A DNA stretch of 64,000 nt, taken from the NCBI GenBank assembly GCA_949317995.1, contig OX439049.1, positions 11,346,395 through 11,410,394 of the forward strand. Direction: 5' to 3'. The stretch comes from Acholoe squamosa. Lineage: Eukaryota; Annelida; Polychaeta; Phyllodocida; Polynoidae. The translations under genes and the position numbers were made by a program. Under the pieces are notes generated by a model that saw nothing but the letters and a program-made list of their open reading frames with translations, made no database searches and was not told the DNA's origin. How positions within the stretch are numbered: position 1 is the first letter of the stretch; every line of letters begins with the position of its first letter. Positions 23,370 to 34,992 of this stretch are shown here, in pieces.

Positions 23370-25702
23370 ATGTGGCTTGACTCCTCCCCTGCCTCAATGT
23401 GAAGTAGGAAATCTCCCTTCCTAGGACATTGCAGAAGCGTTGGCCTCCCCATAGCCCCTCCTGCCATGACTGCCGGTCTCTGGGATTTAGCACCATCCCG
23501 TAAACCGGGTGATCGCCGGCTCCCTTTTTCCACGGGTCCCTGCCCCCCTGCCCCCCTGCCGCTCCCCCCGGCTCCAGCCCACTAACCCCTTCCTCTCCTT
23601 TCTTAAAGCTTGGGCCCGCTTGCTCCGCGGGCTTGTCCACCGGTGTACAGGTAAGTAGTATCAGTTCTTCCATACTCCTCCGAGCTCCAGAGGCAGGGGT
23701 CCTCGGGGGAGGGGGACGACTGGTTTTCCCTGGGGTATACCCCGTATCTAAGTCCACTTGCTCCATCAGTTTCTCTAGCCCCTTTCCCATGCTGCTTTTA
23801 CCCTGGCCTTTGCCTTTCTTGGCTTTCTCCTCCGCCAGTGCCCTCCTCTCCTCTGCTCTCCTCGCTTTTGCCTCCTCCAAGGCCTCCAACTCTTTCTGTC
23901 TCACCCTCTCCCTCCCTGCCTTCATCATCTCCCTGTATTGCGCTTCCAGGTCAGGATACCCCACCACCCATTCCGGGAACACCAATCCCTCTTCTTCCCC
24001 CTCTGGGTCCTGTACGATGGGGCCGCGGTCCTCAACCTCCTCCATCTCCTCCTCACCAATACTAATTACCGGGGATACCGGCGAGGAGACGGTGGAGGCG
24101 GCGCCCAGGGTGTCCTTTGAGGGTCCCGCCGTCTCTGTGGAGGTGGCGGCGGGTTTAGGGGCGGTAGACACCCCCCTCGTCTTTAGCCACTGTGTTGTGG
24201 GTGCCGGCTCCTGGCTGGCGGCGGTGCCGCAGTTTCCCCCGAGCCGTATCTGTTTAGTCGATTTGGGGGAAACCCAACTTGCGAACTCCTCGTGCTGCCT
24301 ATCCACATGTCTTACCAAGTCGTTCTTATAATCCTTAGCTACTTGGTAGCCACACCCAGGAGCCGGGCACTCATATCCCTCCTGGACAGATGCATGCCAT
24401 CTCTTGTGTCTTTCAGGGCGTCACTCCGGCCGAAGGTATACGGCTTACCCTCAGTCTTGCAGATCTCACACCTAAACTTTGGGAGCTCAACCCCCCCCCA
24501 CCCATTCCATGGGTACTACCCTCTCCTCCTCTGTCTTCTTTGGCATTGTCTGGTTGTCTCCACTTAATCGTAGGAATTGACAAATCCGGGGTGCGTGTCC
24601 CCTCTATATACCCCCGATATCTTGACCCACCCCTCCCCTTTTTGCGCTCCTGACCAATCGGCAGCCAAGAACCGCACGCCTCGAGTGCCGGGGTGTCCCC
24701 GGATGTCCTTCGACCGTGGGAACACTTTGCTCCGGTGGGTGTGCGTCATGGGAACGGGTCTGGGACAGATGTCTTTCCCACGCCCCTTCCTTCCGCGGTG
24801 GTTCCCCCTCCCGTCCCCGTTTTGAGGACTTGTCGGTGGGCCTCTGGCGGTGTCTGCTCCGACTGCTGCCCCCCTCCCCCTGTCTGGGGCGGCTATCAGA
24901 CCGACTGGATGACGATTTCGGAGGGGATCGGTCCCTCTCTCCGGTCTCCGACCTTCCCAGTGGGTCCCCCTCTCTTTAGTACACTCCTTCGCTAGCCCTC
25001 CTCCTCCTGCCTCTGGACCTAGTTGGGCCTCCACCTTTAGTGTGTCCTTACGGCCATCCTCCTCCCTCCTCTCCACCACACGCCTGTCCTCTACCATGTC
25101 CTGCGGGATTGTGACCGTTATCCCGACGAAGCTCCCCCTTATCGTCGCCCGCATCCGAGTTACCTGGCAACACCACCCTTGGCGGGAAGGGAGGTCCGAC
25201 AGGGGCTGCCCCCGACGACTTAGGCTCGCTGTCCTGTCCCACCTCGGGCCTAGGCACAACCGTAGGCTTGCATGGTAACTGTCCCTCGGCCCGTAGCCGG
25301 CCTTCCCTCTCCTTATTCCTCTGATTTTGATATTCCGCCCTCTCCAGCATCTCATACACTCGCCAGCGCTCTGCGTGTTTTGCTAGTATCCTGCGTCTCT
25401 CCATATCCTGCCTACGCCTGGCCCTTTCTGCCCTCTTCTACTTGTTCCTCTGGTGATTTTCTTCCGTTCCATCGTCTATAGGCGACAGGTATTCCTCGTC
25501 CAAAGGGGGTTCGTCCTCCGGAACCTCCCCCCTCCAATGGGCCATAGAAGCCGCCGACCGGACCTTCCCCTCTTCTACACACCACCACTGAACCCAGTCG
25601 TCCCTGCCCTCCGCCATTTTCCCAGGGGGATATTCGCCGTGACAGCCCCCTAGGCCACCATCCCTTATAATCGCCCGCACTGCCCCGTGCCCCGGGGGTC
25701 AT
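23370..25702 (-). pseudogene. Third ORF region with C2H2 fingers, Gypsy copy 1
   Basis: After pol the minus strand stays open in long GC-rich frames. One begins near 25680 (EGRDDWVQWWCVEEGK) and runs into an Arg/Glu-rich stretch (ERWRVYEMLERAEYQ). Near 24480-24290 there are two finger-like units. The first starts FRCEICKTEGKPYTF and needs a frame change before HKRWH. The second is YECPAPGCGYQVAKDY followed by LVRHVDRQH, a C-x4-C-x14-H-x4-H pattern. The 323-aa frame 24318-23347 continues with acidic and coiled sequence. Position and finger pair match the third ORF of the second Gypsy element. Function unknown; it is not a recognisable envelope, chromodomain or dUTPase. Confidence 0.65.
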
Positions 25703-25790
25703 CCTCTAGCAAGGGAGGGGGCACGATGTCCCCCTCCCCCGGCTGAGTCTCTGATTCCTCCTCCAAATCCCCTCTCTCTCCCTCCAAGGG

Positions 25791-25982
25791 CTACTCCTCC
25801 GGCAGGCAAACCTCCTTGATGGAGTCGAAATGTACCACCTTCGTCACCCGTCCCTGCTGTATCCAGTACACCGCCTCTCCAACTTGGCCTTCCATCCTCC
25901 AGGGGCCCATCCAGTAGCTTTGAAGCTTGGGTGAGAGTCCCTTCTTCTTTAGTGGCCGATAATAGAATACTGTGGCCCCCAC
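25791..25982 (-). pseudogene. Integrase C-terminal (GPY/F-like) segment, copy 1
   Basis: The frame reads VFYYRPLKKKGLSPKLQSYW, then MGPWRMEGQVGEAVYWI and KVVHFDSIK. This is the C-terminal module that follows the integrase core in Gypsy elements and matches the equivalent stretch at about 59890-60050 in the second element. Confidence 0.75.
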
Positions 25983-26027
25983 CGGTATGGACCCCCCCTT
26001 CGCCCTGGCGTCATAATTGCGCCGTTG

Positions 26028-27394
26028 TCAGGCCACAGATCGCCCTATGCTGATTCTAGCTGTCTCATACGGCCGGGCCATCTTTTCTTGCAGCTTCGCC
26101 GTTTCCCTTCCCATCATCATCAGGTTGGGAGACACTTCGGTGGTACTGTGCACTGAAGACCTGTAGGCCGCCATAACAAAGGGAAGCTGGAGAATCCAAT
26201 CCCATTGGTCGGTGGCCACCACCGTAGACAGGAGTGCCCCTATGGTTCTGTTCGCCCTCTCTACCATGCCATCGCTCTGCGGCCTACTCCCAGTAGTGCT
26301 ACTATTTCCTTGAACAGTCCCGACAGGAAGTTCTTGCCCTGATCGATATGAATTTCCACCGGCGCTCCAAAGCGGCATATGCATTCCTCCATCACCTTCC
26401 CAGCTACCGTGGGAGCCTCCTGGTTAGGGATGGCATAGGCCTCTGTCCACTTAGTAAAGTAATCCGCTGCCACCAGGATATATTGGTTGCCCCCAGATGT
26501 CGGTGGCAGCGGTCCCATTACGTCCAGTGCCACTCTCTGAAGCGGTAACCCCGCACCCACGTGCCCCATCGGAGCTCGGTGGGGCGTTGGGGCCGCCTTC
26601 CTCCGGAGGCAGGGCTCACACCGCTCACACCACCGAGTGACATCCCTGCAATAGTCCGGCCAGTAGTACCCCCCTTGCATTCTTCGGATCGTTTTATTTC
26701 GTCCCAGGTGTCCCGCCATTGGTTCCCCATGCACCTCCCGCAGCACATCCTCCCGACTGCCCTTTGGCAATGCTATCTGGAAATGAGTAGACCCTGCCTC
26801 CCCTACCCACCATCGTCCCAGCACGCCCTTCTGCAGAACTAGTCTCTGGCGCTGGGCATACCATGCTTTTTGCTCGTAACTCCAATCACGCCTAGTCGCC
26901 TCAGGGGGAACCTCCATTCCTGCACCCACCCCCGGACCTGATGAACTAGCGGGTCTTCGTCTTGTAGCGTTCCCCACGGCTTCCCTATGGGGGGGTTCGG
27001 GGCCCTCTGCTCTGGGTTGGTCCTTGCCCTCCAACCCCTGACACTGAGCTCTTGTAAAGACCCGACACCACTTCATTCCTTCCTCCGGGTCCCTGCCACA
27101 TTGCCTACATGGAGTTCTGGATAAACCGTCCGCATTTCCATGAGCTTTTCCGGGCCGGTGTTGTATCATGATGTCGTAAGTGCCGATTATCTGCAGCCAT
27201 CGGGCCAGTTGGCCCTCTGGTTCTTTGAACTCCAGCAGCCACCGAAGAGATGCATGGTCGGTGCGCACCACCACCGGCCGTCCTATCAGGTAGTGCTTAA
27301 ACTTGCGCAAGCCAAAGACAATAGCTAGCAGCTCTCTGCGCGTCACACAGTAATTAGTAATTACTTTCTGGTTTGCTGAGAGTCCTAGTACCAT
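26028..27394 (-). pseudogene. RNase H and integrase region of Gypsy pol, copy 1
   Basis: The 377-aa frame 27394-26261 contains the RNase H part (NYCVTRRELLAIVFGLRKF, then RTDHASLRWL), the HGNADGLSR motif, the integrase zinc module (HLGRNKTIRRM, then CERCEPC) and the core start (LDVMGPLPP, HIDQGKNF). The frame 26384-26028 continues with SDGMVERANRTI, which carries the catalytic glutamate. The frameshift between them is near 26290. Confidence 0.88.
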
Positions 27395-28741
27395 AAGCCA
27401 ACACTCTCTCTACCCCATCCTCGGGGAAACCTGAGGATGGGGGCCTCCGTTAGCTTCTGCTTCAACCTCCGGAAGGCTTCCTCACACTCTGAAGTCCACC
27501 TAAACATATGCCCCTTCTCCGCCAGGGAGCTAAGGAGTTTAGCCACCGTGGAGAAATCTGGAACGAACGTCCTGTAGTATCCCACCAGGCCCAGGAAACT
27601 CGGTAACATTCTGGGGCTGGGGCGACCCCCGAACAGCCTCCACCTTGACAGGGTCCGTCTCGACACCGTCCTCGCTTATCTGATAGAAATAGATTCCTCC
27701 GCCGGGCTAGCTGGCACTTTGAGGGCATTATCTAAAGGCCCGCCTCCGTTAACCTCAGTAATACCTCCCCCAGCCTCACTAAGTGCTGTTCAAATGACTC
27801 CGACCACTATGTCATCCAGATATACCAAGCAGGTACGCCATTGTAGCCCCCTCATGGCGACCGCCATCACTCTTTCAAAGGTTCCGGGGGCGTTACATAA
27901 TCCAAACGGCATCCGGGTAAATTGGTACAATCCTCTGTGGGTGGTAAATGCGGTCTTCTCCTTACCCCCCTCCGCCAGGTGGATAGGCAACCTTGACCGT
28001 GGCTTTGTTTAAGCGGCGGTAATCCACACAGAATCGCGTTGTCCCATCCTTTTTCTTCACGAGTACTACCGGAGACGCCCATGGGCTCATTGAGGGCTCA
28101 ATTACTCCTGCCTCCAACATCTTATCCACCTCCTCCTCGATGGTCGCTCTTCTGTGAGGGGCTAACCGCCTGGGTGGTTGCTTTATCGGCGGGTGGCCCC
28201 CTGTATCAATCCCGTGCTGGGCAAAGATGGTATGACCCTTATCATCCTTATGCCACTGAAAGGCTTGTATGTGCCTCTCTAATAGGTCAGCTAGCTCCCT
28301 TCTTCCATCAGCTTCCGTGCCCGCCGCCAGCTCCGTAATCAGATCCCTCCTTTTCTCTCTAGAGATTGTTCCTACCTTCCTACACCAACTTCCCCCCTCT
28401 CCCTCCGGGTTGCCGTTCTCGGTGGGGGCCTCCACCTTCTGTATAGCGCCCAATGTCATGTCCCGGTAAACTATAATTGGCTCAGGCCCCGGAATGAGTA
28501 CCCTCACCCATGTTTCCCTGTTATGTGGTTGTACCAGGCTTCGTCCCACCAAAAAATCGGGCTCGCCCTTGTGTCCCGCCATGCCTTCTATCATTCCGTT
28601 TACACCCTCCTGCCACGGTCCCGTAATGAGGCCTTCCAGGAATGTCTCCTCCCCAGACCCCACCACTGCCGACCGGACACTTACGACACGACACGACGCC
28701 TCGGGGTTAGTCCAGATCAACCTCCCCTTTGCCACGTCCAC
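27385..28741 (-). pseudogene. Reverse transcriptase region of Gypsy pol, copy 1
   Basis: The frame 28741-27962 covers the linker and RT fingers ([35 protein letters not shown]). It then loses roughly 40 codons compared with the second element, including motif A with the first catalytic aspartate. The next frame (27990-27790) resumes at EKTAFTTHRGLYQF and carries the YLDD box at about 27811-27822. The remainder (27728-27385) has the FLGLVGYYRTFVPDFS signature in other frames. It is catalytically dead. Confidence 0.85.
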
Positions 28742-29122
28742 TATGAGATGATTCTCTCGTAGTAAGGCTGCCCCCCAGGATTCCCTCCGTCCCGGTGTCC
28801 CCTACAATAAAGGTGGCCTCGATCCTCCTGTCCCCCAGCTGTATAGGAGTCAGCACCTCCCCTTTCAGTTTAAGGGGGCGCCCATCCACTGAAAAGACCA
28901 CCTCGCCCGTCTCCTCCAATGGTCGACCCCCTCCGTGGTGTTCCCACCAACCCTGGGAGATGATATTCAGGGATGCGCCGGTATCCACTAGCATCTGGAT
29001 GACTATCCCCTCTACTTTGCCTTCCACTATCAAACCGCCACCGCCTCTCTCTCTCCTCCCTTGTATAATATTCCTAGGCCCATTTCCCCCGACCTGTACT
29101 TGGCCCTGAGTAAAGGTCGGCT
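28707..29122 (-). pseudogene. Protease region of Gypsy pol, copy 1
   Basis: The frame 29033-28707 contains MLVDTGASLNIIS, the aspartic protease active-site motif (DTG), followed by a strand-rich segment ending GILGGSL, the second family motif in which I-L-G replaces the usual I-I-G. The link to the frameshift site just upstream is broken by a small frame change near 29050. Confidence 0.8.
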
Positions 29123-29132
29123 CTAGTTTCCC
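29089..29132 (-). promoter_or_regulatory. Predicted -1 frameshift signal, gag-pol, copy 1
   Basis: On the minus strand GGGAAAC (29132-29126) is in phase G|GGA|AAC just before the gag stop TAG. After five bases a stem follows: CCGACCT (29120-29114) pairs with AGGTCGG (29095-29089) around an 18-nt loop. Slippery heptamer, spacer and stem have the standard layout of programmed -1 frameshifting. Confidence 0.75.
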
Positions 29133-29585
29133 GAGGGTGGACTCTCCACCCCCTGCTCAGTGGCACCCCCGGGCTGTCCCCCCTTTCGGTTGGGGCACTC
29201 CCTCTTGAAATGTCCTTTCTGGCCGCACCCATAACAGGTAGTACCCTACTTCTTCTTTTCGGTGAAGGCCGGCTCTGCCACGATCCCCGAGGTGCTTCTT
29301 CTTCAGCTTCCCCCTTCTCCCAAGGCCACCGAAAGTCGTTCTCTGGACTGGCTTGTCTCATGTCTGCCCGAACTCTGCCCTCCTCCACGGGTAGTTCCCT
29401 TTCCATGGGCTCCACCTGCCTCTCGGGGTGCTGTTTGTCAGCCCTGGCCCCTGCTGGCCTACGTAGCACCACCTCCTCGTCCACCACCTCCAGTAGTGTC
29501 CCTCTCCTGCAAATTCCAAAGAGTCTGGTTCAGTTATCCTAGCTTCTGCCATCTTCAAATCCTGCGCAGATCCATAGAGAAACAA
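29123..29585 (-). pseudogene. Gag C-terminal fragment with CCHC knuckle, copy 1
   Basis: Only the end of gag remains; just about 480 bp separate the LTR from the gag stop, against about 2 kb in the second element. The zinc knuckle CYGCGQKGHFKREC (about 29195-29240) is complete and lies in frame with the TAG at 29123-29125. Upstream coding is in another frame. The capsid region has been deleted. Confidence 0.8.
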
Positions 29586-29602
29586 ACACCGCTGTCACCA
29601 AT
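29585..29602 (-). promoter_or_regulatory. Putative primer-binding site, Gypsy copy 1
   Basis: Directly after the 5' LTR the minus strand reads TTGGTGACAGCGG. The same TGGTGACAGCGG follows the 5' LTR of the second Gypsy element at 54374. The TGG start is as expected for pairing with a tRNA CCA end; I do not identify the tRNA. Confidence 0.65.
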
Positions 29603-29969
29603 GTAGTGTCTTCGGTCTCCTCCGGATTAGAAATAACCACTCGTGACTCCGACAAGTATAATTAACAAGAATCCTTTATTTCCTGGCTTCCTCTGCCACA
29701 CCATCTAAGTCTGTAACCTTCTTACAGAGACAAGTGTGCGTGCATTCTGCTGCCACCCCAAACCCAGACTGCCTGCCGGTGGGACACCTCCAGTTATTTA
29801 TACACTTGTAAGTCCACCGACCCTGGTGTATGTCACATACACCAACGCCGGCGACGCTCCTCCAGATAACAATAATTACGCAACGCTGACGTGACTCCGC
29901 CTCTGCCGGCTTCCCCTGCCCCCATACCAGGATGGTTTCGGGATCAACCGGCGTCCGCTCGGTCTATGC

Positions 29970-29973
<4 letters not shown>
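29603..29973 (-). repeat. 5' LTR of Gypsy copy 1
   Basis: It matches the other LTR over its whole length with scattered substitutions and a few small indels, and on the minus strand ends GAAGACACTACA at 29603. The outer end abuts a (TA)n run. Confidence 0.88.

Positions 29974-30044
<71 letters not shown>
29974..30044. repeat. (TA)n microsatellite
   Basis: A TA run of about 70 bp with one TTA interruption abuts the outer end of the Gypsy 5' LTR. Confidence 0.95.
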
Positions 30045-30830
30045 GACTATTGTGATTTGTAAATAAAACCTTGATAAATTGAATGTTTACACTTTTGAAC
30101 CCACACTGGGAGGCATATGGGCAATTGGATCTGAAAATTAGCAGAATTTCAGGTCCCTCCACAAAATTAGACCTCACATTTTTCTCCTTTTCTGAAAGTT
30201 TCTCTGTTCAAAGGGACAAAATAAGGGTTGATTTTCAAGAATAACCATCCCCTGATAGGCTTTGGTTTATGTCTAGCCTGTATTTAACTATGTCCATTCC
30301 ATAGGCCTATGGTTTCCTAGAGGTATCAGACTACCAAAACATTCCGCACTATAATCTAATGTAACACATTCTCCAGTAAAAGTGGAATTTCATCTTTCAA
30401 ACCCTCCAAATCATGAAGAGGGACAGTTTCACCTGCCCTAGGTGCCAGGTCCAGACGTTGTTCACCAACCCAGTTTTTCTGCATAAATGTTTGAACCCAT
30501 CCCCATTTCGCCCTATTACACACCCAATTATTAATTATTTCCAACCCTTTTTTGAATAAATATTTTGGGATCCTAGACAAAGGGGCTGCTCCTCATACTC
30601 CATATATATTCTGAATCACAACAGGTTAGACATTATATCTCTGCTTTATTTAAAAGTTTGCAATGATTTTAACTCTAATATAGACCGATCACAGTCCTCC
30701 AAGTCCTAAGTCCATACATCGGAAGTGACGTCATCATCAATAGTTGAATATTAAACTTAACAATGTGTAGTTTAATATGAATTATTCCTAAGAGTTATGG
30801 CATTAAGCCATAGGGGTAGCTATGGTATGT
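30045..30830. other. Intergenic, no recognisable gene
   Basis: One minus-strand frame of 74 codons (30580-30356) resembles nothing I know and lacks supporting features. Confidence 0.4.
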
Positions 30831-31369
30831 GGCAGGACCTCGCTTGCAGGTTGTCATGTATTCATCTTAGCCGTTTTTGAGTTAGATTATCCCATGAAAT
30901 AGGGTGGGTTGAGAGTAAAGCTTAATATTCAATTATTTCACAGAGTGGCATTTAGGCCAGGGGTAGCTATTTTGTCTCGTTTCATAATCTAACTCAGGGC
31001 GGATATCTTAATTGAAGGACCACAAGTCATAGATTCATGTTTAGGTAGACAGGTTTTATTTACACTTTATCAATTGTCTGCTCAACCAGAGTAGGTATAC
31101 ATGTTTGTATGGCTTTTGATCATAAATGCTTTATGCAATATATGTAGACCTCATGTATAGTCTTTAATCTATGTCTGTGGGACACAAAGTGTTGTCACTG
31201 TTGATGTCTCTCCCCCCCCCCCTTCTTCAAGAAGAGAGGTGGTCGGGGCCACCTTTGGTGGTGGTCCCCCCCTTTTCTTCTGTATATGATAAGTGACATG
31301 TATCTGAGAAGGGTGTTAAGGTGTCCATGTTTATTTTAACATGTGTGTCTCTAGCATTAGAATGCATAA

Positions 31370-31370
<1 letters not shown>

Positions 31371-31433
<63 letters not shown>
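31371..31433. repeat. (TA)n microsatellite
   Basis: About 31 TA units inside the DIRS1-like element, where recombinase coding sequence would be expected. Confidence 0.95.
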
Positions 31434-31437
<4 letters not shown>

Positions 31438-31558
31438 TCTGGGATAAATATTTTGATAATTATTAAGACTCATGTTTACTGCTTGTCATTCATAGGGGCA
31501 GGCATAGGAGCCTCATCTTGTTGGCCATGGGGAGGATTTTCTTCTGGTCCCCTGACCA

Positions 31559-32234
31559 TTACAGCGTTGATGTGTTGACCCTTAGGGTCCATCTGTCCTT
31601 GAGGGTGGGCAGTCTCCTGAGGTAGGGGTACCAGGGCTGCGTCTTCCACTCCTGTTCAAGTAGTAGCCCTCTGGGTCTGTCTTCCTTCAGTTTCCTTAGT
31701 GTCCTGCCAATGATACCAAAGGGTGGAAACATGAGTACAAACAAGCCTGACCAGGTTATGGAGAATGCATCGGTTGCATATGTATTGGGGTAATGGTGTA
31801 GGCATACAAAGTGTTTGCATATTGTATTGGAAGGTGATGCAAATAGGTCAATGTCAGGTTTTGGGAACTTTTTGAATATTTTCTCTTGGCATTCAGGGCT
31901 CAGTGTCCATTCTCCCGCCATGGAGAAGGCTCTTGAGGCCCTGTCTGCCTTGACATTGTCTTTTGATGGAATGTATGTGGTTTTAAATGTTCATTTCCCA
32001 GGCCAACCTGAATACACTTTCAGTGGCTTTGTTGGATGGAATGGATTGGCTAGAACCCCCTCTGTTGAGGCAGCTGATGGCTGTGGTGTTGTCTATGAAC
32101 ATTTGTATGTGTTTATGTGGAGGGGTTCTATTACTCACACTATTCTTCCCCATATTCAGAGTGGGTTTCAGGTATGACTGTATGCACCCCACCCTGTGTC
32201 TGAGGAGTCTGTGTATAGGGTTATCTGTGGGCAC
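31559..32234 (-). pseudogene. DIRS1-like RNase H region
   Basis: The frame 32234-31983 carries MFIDNTTAISCLNRGGS, the RNase H stretch typical of DIRS1 elements. The coding then passes through KTTYIPSKDNVKADRASR to the frame 31921-31559 (EWTLSPECQEKIF, PDIDLFASPSN, ATDAFSITW, FPPFGIIGRTL). The D-L-F-A-S and F-P-P-F motifs are specific to this lineage. It is broken by at least one frame change and stops at 31559. Confidence 0.85.
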
Positions 32235-32618
32235 TTTTCTGTGTACGTCTTTTTTACATGTGGCAGATACTGTAGGTTTTCTCTCAGGGTTGGTTTTATG
32301 AAACCTCTAAGGGGAATGGATTTGTCATAATTACCCTGTGCCGTTATTAAGGCCTGGTTCTTTGCAATGATGAGCTTTTTGGTCAGTACCCTTGCTCTGT
32401 CATTCTGTGGCTGCTAGGGCTTCTAGAACCTGCGAGAATTTCTTTATGGTACATATTTGTACCTTAAGGATATCTTGCACCTTTTGTGAGATATCGGCCT
32501 GTTTTTTGTCTGGTATCATGAGTGTTAGTGTGGGTGAGTGCAGTGTGAAGCCCAGGTACTCAATGGTTTGTGTTGGCTCTAGTACTGATTTGTCAAAGTT
32601 GATAGTGAAGCCTGCATT

Positions 32619-33290
32619 TTACAGCACTCTGAGTGTGTGTATTGTGGCTGTTCTGACTTCTGCTTTTGTTTTTGCATAGATTAGTGTGTCGTCTATGTAG
32701 AAGACAAAGTTGTTCTCAGGTGTGCCATGAGTGCCTTCATCATTGGGGAGGCAGGTGAACCTATATCTAATGCCATGATGTATTAGTTGTAGGAGGTCCC
32801 TGTCCCTAAGTTTTACCAGTAGTGAAAAGTAAGCCTGGGTTATGTCTATGCTGGTTAGGTAGCTGTCTTTTGGGACTGTATTCATAACCACTGACAGGTG
32901 ATCCATTTTGAAATGCTTGTATGATATGTATTCATTCAAGCTTGGCAAGTTTAGTATGGGCCTGTATGTTCCGTTTTCCGATTTTTCTTTTAGGAACATT
33001 TGTGAGACGAAGGCTGTAGGTGCTGGGAAGCCAGGTTCTATTATGCCTTGTGATAACAGTTTCTTAAGTTGTTCACTCAAGATTCTGTTGTTCACTGGGT
33101 CCAAGCACCTAGAGTCAGGTTGTCTCAGCTGTGTAGGCAGAAGCATAGACTTATGGGTAAGCCTTTTATCATGTCCAGTACCCATCCGTCTGATGTGTAT
33201 TGTGACCATGTGTCTGCTTCCCTGCCCAGACCACCTGCTGAAATATGGGACTTGTATGTGTGTAGGAGGTAGGTGGACTTACTTTTGTTT
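32619..33290 (-). pseudogene. DIRS1-like reverse transcriptase region
   Basis: The start of pol lies at about 33290-33130 (WSQYTSDGWVLDMIKG, a conserved DIRS motif) and shifts into the frame 33209-32619. That frame has LLSQGIIEPG, SENGTYRPILNLPSLN, motif A in SIDITQAYFS and the catalytic FYIDDTLIYA. Between LPNDEG and the YIDD box about 20 residues are missing compared with the family. The remainder of RT down to RNase H is not open. Confidence 0.87.
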
Positions 33291-34899
33291 TTAGCGCCTG
33301 TTGTTGGTGCTGCCTCCGTTGCGCTGGCATTTGTCTTGCTTGTTTTTGTGTTGTTTGCGGTTGTTGTATTGGTCTTCGTTGGTGTGTTGTTTCCTCTTGT
33401 CGTAGTACTTCCCTTGGTGGTTGTTGTTTCTGCTTGACTGTTGGTTGTTTTGGTGGTACCTGTTGTTTTGTTGCTGTTGGTGCCCTCGCTGTTGACCACG
33501 GACCTGAGCTGGGCCCTTGGTGGAGTTTCCCTGGTTTGTGGGCTTCCTTTTGTCTTTGGGTGTGATAAAGACTTCCTTAAAGGTGTCATGTAGCTTACTG
33601 CGTGTGGTGACTTCCTCCTTCAGGTTGTCACCCAGTAGGTATTGGAAACCTTGGTTATTGTTGTCTTTGGCCAGGTGTGAGGTGGGGCCTGCAACAGTGT
33701 TCTTAAGGAGTGATCTCCTCATGTTGTTTAATCTCCAGGAGGTTTTGGCGATCAGCGTTAGAGAGTCAGATATTTTTACCGCCATTTCCTTTGGGGTCTG
33801 TGTTTTTGCGTCCAGACTGTTGAGTGCTGATATCAGTGGTCTGGCTGCAAATTAGAGAGCCCATTGCATAGACTTATAGGGTGCATCCCTGTTCACAGTC
33901 TGCTACTTGTATTTGGGGTCCTTGGTTTATTCTCATCTTATGGAGGCTGTCCAGGTTGTCTGGTCTGGGGTATTTCTCATACAGCGTTGCTGTGTCTGTC
34001 TTCCCCAGGGGCTCCTTGTATATGTCGCTGATCAGTGTTTTTACATTGGCCCTTACAGGGCCCATAGTCTTGTCCATGGGCTCTTCTTTAGGGATTTTTA
34101 CTGCCGTTAGTGGTGAATCTAGCACCTCCCCTTCCTCCAGCTCCCCTGTGTCCATGTCCATTGTGGGCAGGGCTGGTCTGTTGGCTGGGGCGTCGGGTTC
34201 AGCTCTGTGTGCCGCTAGGTGCCGGTTTAGCACCTCCAGGTGGCATGGCGACGGCCCTGACGTTGGTGCTGGGGCATGCTGTGGGGGCAGGTTATGGTGA
34301 GGTAGGATCCTCCTGTGTGTGGTGGTGTGTTCTGTGTCCACTTGGTATCTAGGATGCAGGTAGTATTCCATGTCTGCCTCAGGTGATATGGAGTGTGTTG
34401 GCCTTCTTGGCCCTTCCTCCGGTAGGTTGCTGTGGTGTAGGGCTAGATAGCCACTTCGTCTGTGATTGAAGGTGATATCCCTATAGCCCTGGAGTGGCAT
34501 CCTTGGGTAGTGGTACCCAAAAGTAGGTCGCCTCACCTGGTAGGGTACCCTGCCTCTAGGGTCATCTGGCACTGGGGAGTTGGGTGTGTACCTGGTATAC
34601 CCTGCTCTAGTGTGGTGGGGTTGGTGCTGTGTGAGGTGTAGGTGTCTTCCATTGTACTCCAGTGTTTTCTGCTTGGGTCAGGTCGCACTTCCTGTGGCCA
34701 CCTCACCAGTATTGCACTTTGGAAGTCTATGGGTTCCTGCATTGGCTGCAGTATGGGCATCTCCCTCCCATATTCCCTGAGGATTGTATGTGATCCTCCG
34801 GCCAACCTGGCCCGCTGGCACTGGGCTGCTTAGTTTCTGGTTCCACCCCATCCTCAGATATTGAGTCAAATTATTGTGTTGGGATGTTACCCTGAGCAT
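33291..34899 (-). pseudogene. DIRS1-like gag, main part
   Basis: Three minus-strand frames follow each other: 34805-34533, 34572-33874 (proline/histidine-rich, then EEGEVLDSPLTAVKIPKEEP) and 33785-33291. The last ends in an Asn/Gln/Lys-rich tail (RGHQQQQNNRYHQNNQQ), a frequent feature of DIRS gag-like proteins. They represent one gag gene split by frameshifts, located upstream of the RT region as expected. Confidence 0.65.
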
Positions 34900-34992
34900 C
34901 AGCGTTAGTGCTGTTGTCAGATGTAAAGCTGGATTGGGACGTACATACCTTGTTTACAACTATAATGTCCTCCAGGATGCTCTGACTAGACT

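Larger units (their letters stand above)
21337..29973 (-). mobile_element. Ty3/Gypsy retrotransposon copy 1, decayed
   Basis: Two similar direct repeats of about 365 bp (21337-21700 and 29603-29973) bracket a minus-strand gag-pol-ORF3 order. Gag is reduced to its C-terminal part. Pol keeps protease, reverse transcriptase, RNase H and integrase segments in order but in many frames. A third ORF region with zinc-finger remnants follows pol. A 492-bp MITE is inserted near the 3' end. The LTRs differ at several positions, so insertion is not recent. Confidence 0.92.

Noticed and set aside
23633..24331. 232-codon plus-strand ORF over Gypsy copy 1 ORF3
   Set aside because: Serine/proline-rich shadow of the minus-strand coding; no family resemblance.
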